From the NCBI GenBank assembly GCA_052067355.1, contig JBQHQH010000004.1, forward strand, positions 124,001 to 188,000: a stretch of 64,000 nt of DNA, given 5' to 3'. The DNA is from CABMKH01 sp040797625 (GTDB lineage: Bacteria; Bacillota; Clostridia; Tissierellales; Tissierellaceae). This document shows positions 1 through 8,879 of the stretch, piece by piece. Made by a program: the position numbers and the translations under genes. How positions within the stretch are numbered: the first letter of the stretch is position 1; every line of letters starts with the position of its first letter. The notes beneath the pieces were generated by a model. It saw nothing but the letters and a program-made list of their open reading frames with translations, did not search any database and was not told where the DNA came from.

Positions 1-104
1 ACACCTCCACTTAATCCAAATACCAAGCCTTCAGCTTGTGCATCATTTACCTTCTCACGTAGCCATAAGACTAAATCTTCGATTATATCTTGAATATTAT
101 CCAT
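1..104 (-). CDS. nadE: NAD+ synthetase, N-terminal fragment (cut by window edge)
   Basis: Only the first 34 or so codons are inside the window; the gene runs off the left edge. The peptide starts MDNIQDIIEDLVLWLREK and reaches GLSGGV, the beginning of the SGGxDS pyrophosphate-binding loop of N-type ATP pyrophosphatases. In NadE this loop adenylates nicotinic acid adenine dinucleotide before amidation to NAD+. A GGAGG ribosome-binding site lies about 9 bases upstream of the ATG at 104. The assignment rests on the loop and the N-terminal helix only; another PP-loop amidase is possible but less likely. Confidence 0.75.
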   Translation of the reverse strand, partial: MDNIQDIIEDLVLWLREKVNDAQAEGLVFGLSGG

Positions 105-204
105 TTACACAAAACCTCCGCACTATTATATGTATATCTTATACTATATATGGTGAAATTAATATAGAATCTTCCTTTAAAATTATACCATAAAGGAGAT
201 ATAT

Positions 205-564
205 ATGAATAAAATTAATTTACAATTGATAATGATTGGTGTTATTGCCGGACTAGTTAATGGAATCTTTGGCTCTGGAGGTGGAACTATTGTGGTTCCT
301 TCCCTAGTATTCCTGATTAAAATGGAGGACTATAAAGCCCATGCTACTGCTATATCCATTATATTACCTCTGTCTATAGTAAGCACCATAGTATATCTAT
401 TAAACAATACAATTCCATTAAAATTAAGTTTAATCACCATGACTGGTGGAGTTTTAGGCAGTTATGTAGGAGCAAAGTTCTTAAGGAAGATTCCAATTAA
501 TTATTTAAGAAAATTTTTTGGCGGTATAATCATATATACTGCTATAAGGATGATTTGGAAATGA
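205..564 (+). CDS. TauE/SafE-type permease, N-terminal half-size protein
   Basis: This 119-residue hydrophobic protein looks like one half of a TauE/SafE (DUF81) anion exporter. It has about four membrane segments and carries GIFGSGGGTIVVPSLV near residue 20, the glycine-rich signature found at the start of each TauE repeat. Full-length family members are about 250 residues with two such repeats. The start follows AAAGGAG. Its stop overlaps the next gene in an ATGA arrangement, so the two are probably translated together. The substrate (sulfite, sulfonate or another small anion) cannot be read from the sequence. Confidence 0.8.
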   Translation: MNKINLQLIMIGVIAGLVNGIFGSGGGTIVVPSLVFLIKMEDYKAHATAISIILPLSIVSTIVYLLNNTIPLKLSLITMTGGVLGSYVGAKFLRKIPINYLRKFFGGIIIYTAIRMIWK

Positions 565-911
565 AATTGATTATGATAGGATTTTTATCTGGAATAATAA
601 GCGGCATGGGAATAGGAGGAGGGACTATATTGATCCCTTCACTAGTCCTAATAAACCATCTATCTCAAATAGAGGCTCAAGGAATAAATCTAATAGTCTT
701 TATTCCCATATCTATAGTTGCCATAATAACCCATGCTAAACGTGGTGATATAGAATTTAAATATACAAAATATGTAGTCATGGGAGGAATAGTAAGTGCT
801 ATAATCGGTTCTCTATTAGCTACAAAAATTGAACCAGAAAGATTAAGGCAGTACTTTGGCATATTCTTATTGTTTATTGGAATATATGAATTCTTTAAGA
901 AAAAAAAATAG
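561..911 (+). CDS. TauE/SafE-type permease, C-terminal half-size protein
   Basis: This is the partner half of the split TauE/SafE permease, 116 residues from the ATG at 561. That ATG shares bases with the upstream TGA stop (ATGA) and sits about 9 bases after AAGGA. A TTG at 555 is an alternative start. It has its own signature GMGIGGGTILIPSLV near residue 15 and three to four membrane segments, ending in a lysine-rich tail. Both halves keep the conserved motif and neither shows decay, so a two-subunit transporter is more likely than one broken gene. Confidence 0.78.
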   Translation: MKLIMIGFLSGIISGMGIGGGTILIPSLVLINHLSQIEAQGINLIVFIPISIVAIITHAKRGDIEFKYTKYVVMGGIVSAIIGSLLATKIEPERLRQYFGIFLLFIGIYEFFKKKK

Positions 912-924
912 GACTAAGCCTATT
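907..924. terminator. short bidirectional terminator
   Basis: The arms AATAGG and CCTATT enclose a 6-base loop between convergent genes. On the minus strand the stem is followed by a run of eight T, on the plus strand by TTATT. It can end both the permease genes and the CoA-binding protein gene. Confidence 0.65.
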
Positions 925-1323
925 TTATTCCATGTTTTTCAAGGTTGCATATATACAATCATCTATTAGATATTTAAATCCTAATTTTGAAGCCTTGTCT
1001 ATTACTTCAGAATTATATGTTCCAGGTTGAAAAAATATATATTCTACCCCCAATTCTTTTATCTCATCTAATACATCTATACTCAATTTAGGTGAAACCA
1101 CCATGTCTACTACATCTATCTTATCTGGAATATCCTTTATACTATGGTATATCTTTTCTCCTTCTATTTCTTCATAATTAGGATTTGTTCCATATACTTT
1201 ATATCCATGTTCCTTTAATTTTTTCCATATCTTATATCCATATCTGTCTTTTTTAGCAGTTACACCTATTACTGCCCAATTCTTTTTATCTAACATCTCT
1301 TCTTTTATCTTTTTAAAATCCAT
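925..1323 (-). CDS. CoA-binding domain protein (YccU type)
   Basis: This single-domain Rossmann-fold protein of 132 residues belongs to the CoA_binding_2 family. The N-terminal part WAVIGVTAKKDRYGYKI gives the first strand and nucleotide loop, followed by a YGTNPNY segment and a C-terminal IDDCIYA where the family keeps a conserved cysteine. The length is typical. The biochemical role of these stand-alone proteins is not settled; they resemble the CoA-binding domain of succinyl-CoA synthetase. A GAGGTG site precedes the ATG. It is convergent with the permease pair and probably monocistronic. Confidence 0.85.
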   Translation of the reverse strand: MDFKKIKEEMLDKKNWAVIGVTAKKDRYGYKIWKKLKEHGYKVYGTNPNYEEIEGEKIYHSIKDIPDKIDVVDMVVSPKLSIDVLDEIKELGVEYIFFQPGTYNSEVIDKASKLGFKYLIDDCIYATLKNME

Positions 1324-1386
1324 ACTGTAGTCACCTCACATGTTATTATATGCTTTATATACCCTCTTTCACCTCTAAAAAACTAA

Positions 1387-2034
1387 TTATAGAATTCTTT
1401 TCCCATCTAACACTGGTAGATGTATATCATCTAATTCTTCTATAATGGCATCTCCATTGGTTAAATCAGTTATTGATTTTTTAAACTCTTCTAATTCTTC
1501 AATTGATATATAGAGAGATATATTTACTAAACTTTCAAAAGTAATATTATTTGTTGCATATTCATTTGTCATAAGAAAATTTTCGATCTTTCCATATTGA
1601 CTATAATCCACCTGAAAACTCAGTTCTCTATGCAATACCATATCTACAATAGTACCTGCATCTACAGCTATTTTAGCTCCCTTGGTATAGGCCCTAATAA
1701 GTCCTCCACCACCTAATTTTATACCACCAAAATACCTAGTAACTACTACTACCACATTTCTAAGCTCTTCTTTTTTCAAGACCTCTAATGCTGGTATTCC
1801 TGCAGTACCAGATGGCTCTCCGTCATCACTAAACCTCTGTATGTTGGAATTTTCTCCAAATACATAAGCATATACATTATGAGTAGCATCTCTATGTTTT
1901 GTCTTGATCTCTTCAATAAACTCTAAAGCTTCTTCTTCACTGTTAATAGGCTTAGCATATCCAATAAATCTAGACTTATTTATTATAATTTCATCTTCTC
2001 CATAGGAAAAAATGGTCCGATATCTTTCCTTCAT
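1387..2034 (-). CDS. yigZ: YigZ/IMPACT family protein (UPF0029)
   Basis: The protein has 215 residues, normal for bacterial YigZ. The N-terminal UPF0029 domain shows KSRFIGYAKPI, HRDATHNVYAYV and DDGEPSGTAG, followed by VVVTRYFGGIKLGGGGL, the family signature. The last 70 residues form the ferredoxin-like DUF1949 domain. Relatives of eukaryotic IMPACT are linked to translation control, but the bacterial role is unclear. The ATG follows AGGAAG. The downstream neighbour in the same direction is the CoA-binding gene, with a 63-base gap. Confidence 0.92.
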   Translation of the reverse strand: MKERYRTIFSYGEDEIIINKSRFIGYAKPINSEEEALEFIEEIKTKHRDATHNVYAYVFGENSNIQRFSDDGEPSGTAGIPALEVLKKEELRNVVVVVTRYFGGIKLGGGGLIRAYTKGAKIAVDAGTIVDMVLHRELSFQVDYSQYGKIENFLMTNEYATNNITFESLVNISLYISIEELEEFKKSITDLTNGDAIIEELDDIHLPVLDGKRIL

Positions 2035-2071
2035 CTATAAATCTTCCTTTCAAACTAGATCCCCCTACTAA

Positions 2072-2093
2072 AAAAAGGGGACTTCCCCTTTTT
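2072..2093 (-). terminator. intrinsic terminator of the Nudix gene
   Basis: The G/C-rich arms AAAAGGGGA and TCCCCTTTT are followed by a T run on the minus strand. The hairpin overlaps the stop region of the Nudix-like gene at 2092. Confidence 0.75.
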
Positions 2094-2532
2094 AAGCAAA
2101 CTCTAATTTTTCTTCATAATCTTTAAATTCCAAATACTTCTTATATGACAGCGATACTAAAGACTTGTCTTGACTATATGTGATCATCTCTATTGCTTCT
2201 TCAATTGGATAAAAACCACCTTCTAAAAACCCTTCATCCCTATTGATCTCATAGTTTTCATCTTTTGATTCCATTATATACCATGTAATTTTATTGCATA
2301 CAGGTTGTTCTCTTGTAATAGAATAGAATTCATAAGCAGTATCACCAGCTGGAGAAACTATCTTCGCATCTACGCCAGTTTCATATTCTACTCTATTTAT
2401 AGCAGTTTCAGTCGATAGTCCATCTTCTTTTATTTTACCCTTTGGAAGTACCCACTCTTTTTTCTCATTCTTCAAGATTAAAACCTTATCATCTTTAAAT
2501 ACTACTCCACCTGCACAATTTCTGATTATCAT
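2092..2532 (-). CDS. Nudix-fold protein with a degenerate Nudix box
   Basis: The protein has 146 residues from the ATG at 2532. That ATG is preferred because GGGGAG lies 9 bases upstream, whereas it abuts the earlier ATG at 2541. The fold is recognisable from CAGGVVFKDDKVLIL and EWVLPKGKI. The catalytic signature is altered: where the box should read RE-U-xEE-x-GU this protein has NRVEYETGV, and the earlier conserved glutamate is glycine. Pyrophosphohydrolase activity is therefore doubtful and a binding or regulatory role is possible. It lies downstream of hflX with a 35-base gap. Confidence 0.8.
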   Translation of the reverse strand: MIIRNCAGGVVFKDDKVLILKNEKKEWVLPKGKIKEDGLSTETAINRVEYETGVDAKIVSPAGDTAYEFYSITREQPVCNKITWYIMESKDENYEINRDEGFLEGGFYPIEEAIEMITYSQDKSLVSLSYKKYLEFKDYEEKLEFA

Positions 2533-2567
2533 CGCTATCATCTCCCCATTTCTTTAATTAAATAGAT

Positions 2568-3848
2568 CTATATAATAAATTCTCTATATCTATTAAAATC
2601 TAAAGAATTTATAGTCAAATTTATATAAGTTCCATCTTCCTCATGAGTTAGATTCTCAACTTCATAATTATCCATAAAATAATTTAATACGGATTGTCTA
2701 TCATAGGGAATTTTTAGGGATACATATCTATATTCATGGGGCAATTTTTCTTCTACTAATTTCATCAGTTCTTCTAAATTAGTACCCATTTTAGCAGAGA
2801 TGAATATCTTATCCCCTATATATCTATTATCATATATCAGGTTAGAGATATCTACCTTATCTATCTTGTTAAAAACTGTGATTATAGGCTTATTTAAGAC
2901 ATTTAAATCCTTTAAGATATCCAATGTAGTTTTTATCTGTATATCTATGTCCTTATTAGATGCATCTACTACATGAAGTAATATATCGGCATATATTACT
3001 TCTTCTAAAGTTCCTTTAAATGCTTCTATTAAATTGGTAGGTAGCTTAGACACAAAACCTACAGTATCTGTCAATAGATATCTTTGTCCATTTGGAAGTC
3101 TACCGCGCCTTAGAGATGTATCTAATGTAGCAAATAACATGTCTTTAACATATACAGACTTAATATCGCCGTCATCATTATTGATCTCTATCAATTTATT
3201 TAATAAAGTTGATTTTCCAGCATTAGTATATCCAATTAAGGCTACTATAGGAAGATTGGAATCTATTCTTCTTTTCCTCTTTATATCCCTATTAGCCTCT
3301 ACTTCCTTAAGCTGTTCTTCTATATTATTAATCTCTCTTAAAATATGTCGTCTATCAGTTTCTAGTTTCTGCTCTCCTGGGCCTCTTGTTCCTATGCCGC
3401 CACCTTCTCTAGATAGATAGTCTCTAAATCCTACGAGTCTAGGCAAACGATATTTTAATTGAGCCAACTTCACTTGTAGTTTTCCCTCTTTAGATATGGC
3501 TCTATTTGCAAATATATCTAGGATTAAATTTGTCCTATCTACTATCTTTCTATCAATTATCTTCTCCAAATTTCTAAGCTGTGCCCCAGATAATTCATCA
3601 TTAAATACTACAATACTAATATCTAATTCTTCACAATAGGATTTTATCTCTTCTGCCTTTCCCTTTCCTATAAAATAAGCGGGATTTATAGTATCTTTTC
3701 TCTGTATTACTTCTGATATAACAGTTCCTCCTGCTGCAACAACTAATTCTTTTAGTTCATCTAAGGATGCCTCTATATCTATCTTATCAGAGTCTAGTTC
3801 TACTCCTATTACTAATGCCCTTTCCATATGAGCTTTGTCTTTATACAA
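2568..3848 (-). CDS. hflX: ribosome-associated GTPase HflX
   Basis: This 426-residue P-loop GTPase has the HflX layout. The N-terminal HflX domain (residues about 1-160) includes GKGKAEEI and the loop EGGGIGTRGPGEQKLE near 148-164. The G domain follows, with GYTNAGKS at 206-213, DTVGF at 261-265 and NKID at 327-330. HflX binds ribosomes and splits or rescues stalled ones under stress. The start is a TTG after GGAAGTG; an ATG seven codons inside lacks a good site. It is divergent from the penicillin-binding protein gene. Confidence 0.95.
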   Translation of the reverse strand: MYKDKAHMERALVIGVELDSDKIDIEASLDELKELVVAAGGTVISEVIQRKDTINPAYFIGKGKAEEIKSYCEELDISIVVFNDELSGAQLRNLEKIIDRKIVDRTNLILDIFANRAISKEGKLQVKLAQLKYRLPRLVGFRDYLSREGGGIGTRGPGEQKLETDRRHILREINNIEEQLKEVEANRDIKRKRRIDSNLPIVALIGYTNAGKSTLLNKLIEINNDDGDIKSVYVKDMLFATLDTSLRRGRLPNGQRYLLTDTVGFVSKLPTNLIEAFKGTLEEVIYADILLHVVDASNKDIDIQIKTTLDILKDLNVLNKPIITVFNKIDKVDISNLIYDNRYIGDKIFISAKMGTNLEELMKLVEEKLPHEYRYVSLKIPYDRQSVLNYFMDNYEVENLTHEEDGTYINLTINSLDFNRYREFII

Positions 3849-3997
3849 TCTTTCACTTCCATTTCCTTATATTCTATTTGTCCTTATTATATCATTTTTC
3901 CCCATTATTATCTAATATATATTTAAGTAAATAGTATGAACCCTTGATAAAAAGTGCTATCTTGTTAAATTGTAATATTTAGTATAAATTAAGCTTG

Positions 3998-4026
3998 TTA
4001 ACATTCTAATATAATTATGTTATAAT
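3998..4026 (+). promoter_or_regulatory. sigma-A-type promoter for the penicillin-binding protein gene
   Basis: TTAACA (3998-4003) and TATAAT (4021-4026) are separated by 17 bases, about 40 bases before the ATG at 4065. The -10 is a perfect match and the -35 matches five of six positions. Confidence 0.6.
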
Positions 4027-4064
4027 GAATTTATTCTAAGCTCTTTAATGTTAAGGAGGAAAAC

Positions 4065-6974
4065 ATGTCTGAAAATAACGATAAAAAAACAAGAAAAAAG
4101 AAAGAAAAGAAATCTTCTAGGCCACTAAAGATAGTTTCTATTATTCTACTAGTATTAATAGTTATATCAGGTGGAGCAGTTGTCGGTATGGTTCTATCTA
4201 GTATTAAAGATGCACCTGACATCGATCTAACAGAAATCAATTCTTCTTTAAATCATACATCATTTATATATGATAGTGAAGGAGAACTCTTGGAAAAAAT
4301 AGATGCTGCAGAATTTAGAACCTTTGTAACTCTTGACAAGATGCCTCAACATCTAATAGATGCTTTCATATCTATTGAAGATGAAAGATTCTACGATCAT
4401 CATGGTGTCGATCCTAGAGGTATTATAAGTGCAGCTCTTGAAAACCTTAAGTCTGGCAGAACTGTTCGTGGAGCTAGTACTATTACACAACAGTTAGTCA
4501 AAAACATAACTCAAATGAAGGATAAGACCTTATCTAGAAAGATTACAGAGGCTTATCTAGCATTGCAGATGGAAAGGGTTCTACATAAAGATCAAATTCT
4601 AGAAGCATATTTAAATAGAAACTTCTTTGGTCAAAATGCATATGGAGTCCAAGAAGCAGCACAAACCTATTTTTCTAAAGATGTAGGGGAGCTGACTATA
4701 GCAGAATCTGCTGTCTTAGCTGGAATTGTAAAGAGTACAAGCCAATTTCAACCTTATATAAGGGTGAAACCTGAGAACTTTGACAGTACTAAACAATATC
4801 AAGTTGGAGAAGCAGATATACTTGGCGAAAGATATATATTGGTCTTTAATGAAGATTCCATAGCTAGACAAAAATTAGTTTTAAAGAAGATGTTAGACCT
4901 AGGTAAAATCAACAACTCTGAATATGAACAAGCATTGAATGAAGATATCAAAGAGAATTTAAAACCTGGACAGAAAAAGATGTCAGATATTACCTCTTAT
5001 TTTTCTGACTATGTAAAATCACAGGTAATAGAGACTCTAGTAAATAAATTGGGATATTCAAAAGAAAAAGCTGAAGAGCAACTCTTTACTGGAGGTTTAA
5101 AGATATATTCTACTATAGATATTTCTCTTCAAAAACAGCTGGAAGATGTATATGAAAACTTTACTGAGATATTAGTTGGAAATACAAGCAAAGTAAGAGG
5201 TCCAGTATTGATAGACTGGCGATTAAATAATGCTGGAAATATAATCGATGAGTCAGGAAATATAATATATTATCGTCAGGATAATATATTGAATGAAAAT
5301 TTTGATTTAGTCATTGAAAATGGAACATATAATATAGATGGAAATGGAAATATCATAATCAACAATAAGAAGCTTACTATATATCCAAAGCATATAGATA
5401 TTGCTGACTACTATAGAATTGACGATAGAAAGAACCTTGTAACTCATACTGTTGGTTCAATAGTTATTCCAGAAGATGAGTTTAAATTAGGTGAAAAACG
5501 TGAATTGATTATCACAAAAAAATACCTAGATAAGACAGAAGGATTTTATAGTATTGATAAAAGTAATAACTTGATTATAAGTGGAAAATATTTTTACAGA
5601 TCAAAAGATGGAATTGTCCAACCTCAATCTGCTTCAGTTATAATGGACTATAGGACTGGACATATCAAAGCTATAATGGGTGGTAGAGATGTAGATGGTA
5701 ATAGAATATTAAACAGAGCTACTAATTCTCAAAGACAACCTGGTTCTGTTATTAAACCTCTTGCTGTCTATCTTCCAGCCTTAGACAATGGATTTACAGC
5801 AGCATCAGCCTTTGACGATAGTCCATATTATGTCAATGGCAAATTATGGCCAAGAAATGTGTATACTGGTTATAGAGGTATTCATACTTTAAGAAGAGCT
5901 GTAGAACAATCAGTAAATGTTATCTCAGTAAAAACACTTGAAGCTGTAGGTATTAAGACCTCAATGTCCTATTTAGAAAAGATGGGCATTATAAATAGCG
6001 AGCATCCAGAAAGAGATAATATTATAACTAGCTTAGAAAATCGAAGTGTAAATGATGAAAATCTATCTGCTCTAGCACTAGGAGGTATGACCAAGGGGCT
6101 TACACCATTGGAGATTACTGCTGCATATGGTGCTATAGCTAATGAGGGTGTATTTGTAGAACCTATTGCCTTTACAAAAATTCTCGATAAAGATGGAAAT
6201 CTACTTGTAGACAATACACCTAAGGAAACTATAGTAGTTTCCCCTCAAGTAGCATATATAATGAAAGATATCTTAAGAACTACTATTACAAATGGGTTTG
6301 CTGGAAAAGCAAAATTATCTAATATGGTAGTTGCAGGTAAGACGGGAACTACGCAAAATAAGGCTGATATTTGGTTTGTTGGTTTTACACCTTATTATGT
6401 ATCTGGAGTATGGATTGGAAATGATTCTCCAAAGATTACATTGACTCAAAGCAGTCTTACTGCTGCCCAGTTATGGCAGCATATAATGACTAGAGCACAT
6501 GAAGGCTTGGAAAGTGTAACTAGCTTTACTAGACCTGAAGGTATTGTTACTGCAAATATATGTACTCAATCTGGTCTATTACCTACTGAGCTATGTGCTA
6601 GAGATTCAAGAGGTGTAATCAAGCCTGAGATATTTGCTCAAGGAACTGTACCTAAAACCTATTGTGATGCTCATGTGGAAGTTACTATAGATAAAGTAAC
6701 TGGCAAGATTGCAAATGAATATTGTCCTAGTGAAAATATTGAAACAAGAGTATTTATACAACGTACTCCTCCATACATTCCTAGTGAGCATAATGGAATA
6801 GTACCTTCTGACTTCCAACATAACGCCCCTACAGCAGTCTGTGATGAACATGATCCATCTACAGTAACTGAATGGCCAGGGATTGAGTGGCCAGGAGAAA
6901 ATGGCGAATGGTTTGATGATGATTGGGAAGACATCATTCCACTCGACCCAACTAAAGAACATCATCGTGAATAA
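4065..6974 (+). CDS. ponA: class A penicillin-binding protein (glycosyltransferase/transpeptidase)
   Basis: This 969-residue bifunctional peptidoglycan synthase follows AAGGAGG. A lysine-rich cytoplasmic tail leads to a membrane anchor at about 22-46. The glycosyltransferase 51 domain shows EDERFYDHHGVDPRG near 105-119. The transpeptidase has the active-site SVIK at 561-564, SVN at 616-618 and KTGTT at 759-763. An inserted, asparagine- and glycine-rich region at about 380-510 separates the domains. The last 70 residues are acidic and rich in proline and tryptophan. It has its own promoter and stands alone on the plus strand. Confidence 0.95.
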   Translation: MSENNDKKTRKKKEKKSSRPLKIVSIILLVLIVISGGAVVGMVLSSIKDAPDIDLTEINSSLNHTSFIYDSEGELLEKIDAAEFRTFVTLDKMPQHLIDAFISIEDERFYDHHGVDPRGIISAALENLKSGRTVRGASTITQQLVKNITQMKDKTLSRKITEAYLALQMERVLHKDQILEAYLNRNFFGQNAYGVQEAAQTYFSKDVGELTIAESAVLAGIVKSTSQFQPYIRVKPENFDSTKQYQVGEADILGERYILVFNEDSIARQKLVLKKMLDLGKINNSEYEQALNEDIKENLKPGQKKMSDITSYFSDYVKSQVIETLVNKLGYSKEKAEEQLFTGGLKIYSTIDISLQKQLEDVYENFTEILVGNTSKVRGPVLIDWRLNNAGNIIDESGNIIYYRQDNILNENFDLVIENGTYNIDGNGNIIINNKKLTIYPKHIDIADYYRIDDRKNLVTHTVGSIVIPEDEFKLGEKRELIITKKYLDKTEGFYSIDKSNNLIISGKYFYRSKDGIVQPQSASVIMDYRTGHIKAIMGGRDVDGNRILNRATNSQRQPGSVIKPLAVYLPALDNGFTAASAFDDSPYYVNGKLWPRNVYTGYRGIHTLRRAVEQSVNVISVKTLEAVGIKTSMSYLEKMGIINSEHPERDNIITSLENRSVNDENLSALALGGMTKGLTPLEITAAYGAIANEGVFVEPIAFTKILDKDGNLLVDNTPKETIVVSPQVAYIMKDILRTTITNGFAGKAKLSNMVVAGKTGTTQNKADIWFVGFTPYYVSGVWIGNDSPKITLTQSSLTAAQLWQHIMTRAHEGLESVTSFTRPEGIVTANICTQSGLLPTELCARDSRGVIKPEIFAQGTVPKTYCDAHVEVTIDKVTGKIANEYCPSENIETRVFIQRTPPYIPSEHNGIVPSDFQHNAPTAVCDEHDPSTVTEWPGIEWPGENGEWFDDDWEDIIPLDPTKEHHRE

Positions 6975-6999
6975 TCACTTTCAATATTAAAGCAATATT

Positions 7000-7027
7000 A
7001 AAGACTAAGGATATATCCTTAGTCTTT
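7000..7027. terminator. bidirectional terminator between ponA and spoVAE
   Basis: A perfect 28-base palindrome with arms AAAGACTAAGGATA and its complement sits between convergent genes and overlaps the spoVAE stop. A T-rich run follows on the plus strand. Confidence 0.75.
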
Positions 7028-7375
7028 TGTTTTTGGATTAAAGATTATAGCCATTATATATCCGAAGATTATAGCGGCACCAATCCCTCCTGCTGTAGCT
7101 TCTAATCCACCTGTAAATGCTCCAAGTACCCCATTAGTCCTTGCTCCTCTAATAGCACCTTGAGATAGAGCATATCCAAATCCTGAAATTGGAACCTTTG
7201 CACCCGCTCCTCCAAATTCAACTAAAGGCTTATAGAGACCTAATCCTCCTAATATAACACCTAAAGTAAGAAATGAAACTAAAATATGTGCAGGAGTTAG
7301 TTTTGTCCTATCTAAAATTATCTGTCCTATTACACATATTGCTCCGCCTACTAAAAAAGCTTTTAAATATTCCAT
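7019..7375 (-). CDS. spoVAE: stage V sporulation protein AE (SpoVAEb type)
   Basis: The protein has 118 residues with four predicted membrane segments and the SpoVA signature GGAGAKVPISGFG followed by GALTGG-like GAFTGGLEA. SpoVA proteins form the spore inner-membrane channel that moves dipicolinic acid during sporulation and germination. The ATG at 7375 is preferred because AGGAG is 8 bases upstream; the ATG at 7381 is only about two bases from the site. It is the last gene of the spoVA operon. No spoVAEa or spoVAF follows, since a terminator comes directly after. Confidence 0.93.
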   Translation of the reverse strand: MEYLKAFLVGGAICVIGQIILDRTKLTPAHILVSFLTLGVILGGLGLYKPLVEFGGAGAKVPISGFGYALSQGAIRGARTNGVLGAFTGGLEATAGGIGAAIIFGYIMAIIFNPKTKD

Positions 7376-7386
7376 AAGCATATCTC

Positions 7387-8406
7387 CTATACATTATTTA
7401 TATCAATAGTAATAGCATGCCCTATTCCTGGAATAGATTCACCTTGATCTATTATAGTTGTAGAATGTAATGCACCAGTAGACATGAAGAGCACTCTCTT
7501 GTACCTACCTTGCATCATCTCCTTGATTATATATCCATTGAGGACTACTGCAGAACATGCACAACCACTTCCTCCTGCATGTGTATCTTGAGCCTTAGGG
7601 TTAAATATCTTAACTCCACAGTCTGTATATATTCCAGTTAAATCATATCCCTCTTTTTCCATCATATCTAAAACTATAGACTTTCCTACAGAGCCTAAAT
7701 CTCCAGTGATGATCAAATCATAATCACTTGGACTGAATCCAGTATCTTTAAAATGATTAATCAGAGTATCTATTGCAGCCGGTGCCATTGCAGCTCCCAT
7801 ATTAGATACATCCTTAATCTCTGGATCTACAATCCTTCCAGGTGTAATATGAGTTATATATGGACCTGTTCCACTGGATGATAATACTGTAGCCCCTGCT
7901 CCAGTTACAGTCCATTGTGAAGAAAATTTCCTCTGTGCAGCATATTCTAGTGGAAATCTAAACTGCCTTTCTGCGGTACTAAAATGACTAGAAGTAGCAC
8001 ATACTACTTTATCAGCAAAACCTCCGTCTATTATCATACTTCCTAGAGCTAAAGACTCTGACATAGTAGAGCATGCACCATATAGCCCAAAGAATGGTAT
8101 CTCTAACTGCCTTGCAGAATAACCTGATGCTATTATTTGATTTAATAGATCTCCTGATACCAAATAGTCTATATCCTGTAAACTCAAATTTGCTTTATCT
8201 ATTGCTGATCTTATAACTGATTCTTGCATCTTACTCTCAGCCTTTTCCCAAGACTCTTGGCCCCATAGATCATCTTCAAGTATCTCATCAAAATAATCTT
8301 TTAAAGGTCCATCTCCCTCCTTTGCTCCCACAATAGTATGTGTACTTAATATAGAAGGAGGATTTAATAATTTAATAGTTTGTTTTCCTAGTTTCTTTAA
8401 AGCCAT
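7387..8406 (-). CDS. spoVAD: stage V sporulation protein AD
   Basis: This 339-residue protein with a thiolase-like fold belongs to the SpoVAD family. It shows YGACSTMSESLA near residue 108 and DTHAGGSGCACSA near 275. SpoVAD is the soluble dipicolinate-binding component of the SpoVA channel, on the outer face of the spore inner membrane. The length matches the family. It lies between spoVAC and spoVAE with gaps of 8 and 11 bases. GGTGAT precedes the ATG. Confidence 0.96.
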   Translation of the reverse strand: MALKKLGKQTIKLLNPPSILSTHTIVGAKEGDGPLKDYFDEILEDDLWGQESWEKAESKMQESVIRSAIDKANLSLQDIDYLVSGDLLNQIIASGYSARQLEIPFFGLYGACSTMSESLALGSMIIDGGFADKVVCATSSHFSTAERQFRFPLEYAAQRKFSSQWTVTGAGATVLSSSGTGPYITHITPGRIVDPEIKDVSNMGAAMAPAAIDTLINHFKDTGFSPSDYDLIITGDLGSVGKSIVLDMMEKEGYDLTGIYTDCGVKIFNPKAQDTHAGGSGCACSAVVLNGYIIKEMMQGRYKRVLFMSTGALHSTTIIDQGESIPGIGHAITIDINNV

Positions 8407-8414
8407 ATCATCAC

Positions 8415-8858
8415 CTACTTTTTAAATAATATACTCAATAATCCAACTATAATAGAGCTGCCTACACCATAGACCAATACAGGCCCTGCTATAGTAAACA
8501 TCTTAGCAGCAACTCCAAATATAAAACCTTCTCTCTTATATTCCATGGCAGGTGCCACTATTGAATTGGCAAAACCAGTGATTGGAACTGCTGCCCCTGC
8601 CCCACCTACTTTACCTATCTTGTCATATATTCCAAGTCCAGTTAATAGTGAACCTAGAAACACTAATATTATGGAAGTTCCAGCTGCTACTGATTCTTGA
8701 TTATATCCTAACCTAGCTAAATAGTTGCCGATAAACTCTCCAATAGTGCAGATTATTCCACCAATTATAAAGGCGAATATTATATTTTTAATATAAGTAG
8801 GTTTAGGAATCTTTCTCTCTGCATATTCTCTATACTCTTTTTTATTAAAATTTTCCAT
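8415..8858 (-). CDS. spoVAC: stage V sporulation protein AC
   Basis: This 147-residue membrane protein has four hydrophobic segments and the same GGAGAAVPITGFAN motif seen in spoVAE, to which it is related. In Bacillus subtilis SpoVAC acts as a mechanosensitive channel that releases dipicolinic acid. The basic N-terminus YAERKIPKPTY is typical. The start follows GGGGGT. It is in line with spoVAB and spoVAD in the operon. Confidence 0.95.
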   Translation of the reverse strand: MENFNKKEYREYAERKIPKPTYIKNIIFAFIIGGIICTIGEFIGNYLARLGYNQESVAAGTSIILVFLGSLLTGLGIYDKIGKVGGAGAAVPITGFANSIVAPAMEYKREGFIFGVAAKMFTIAGPVLVYGVGSSIIVGLLSILFKK

Positions 8859-8879
8859 CAGTATACCCCCATATACAAA

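Noticed and set aside
205..911. A single TauE gene broken by a frameshift
   Set aside because: The second half has its own site and an ATGA start, and both halves are intact. The idea remains possible and is kept as the refuting case for the split-gene finding.
6606..6965. Two overlapping minus-strand ORFs inside the end of ponA
   Set aside because: They mirror the proline- and tryptophan-rich tail of the penicillin-binding protein, have no ribosome-binding site and match no family.
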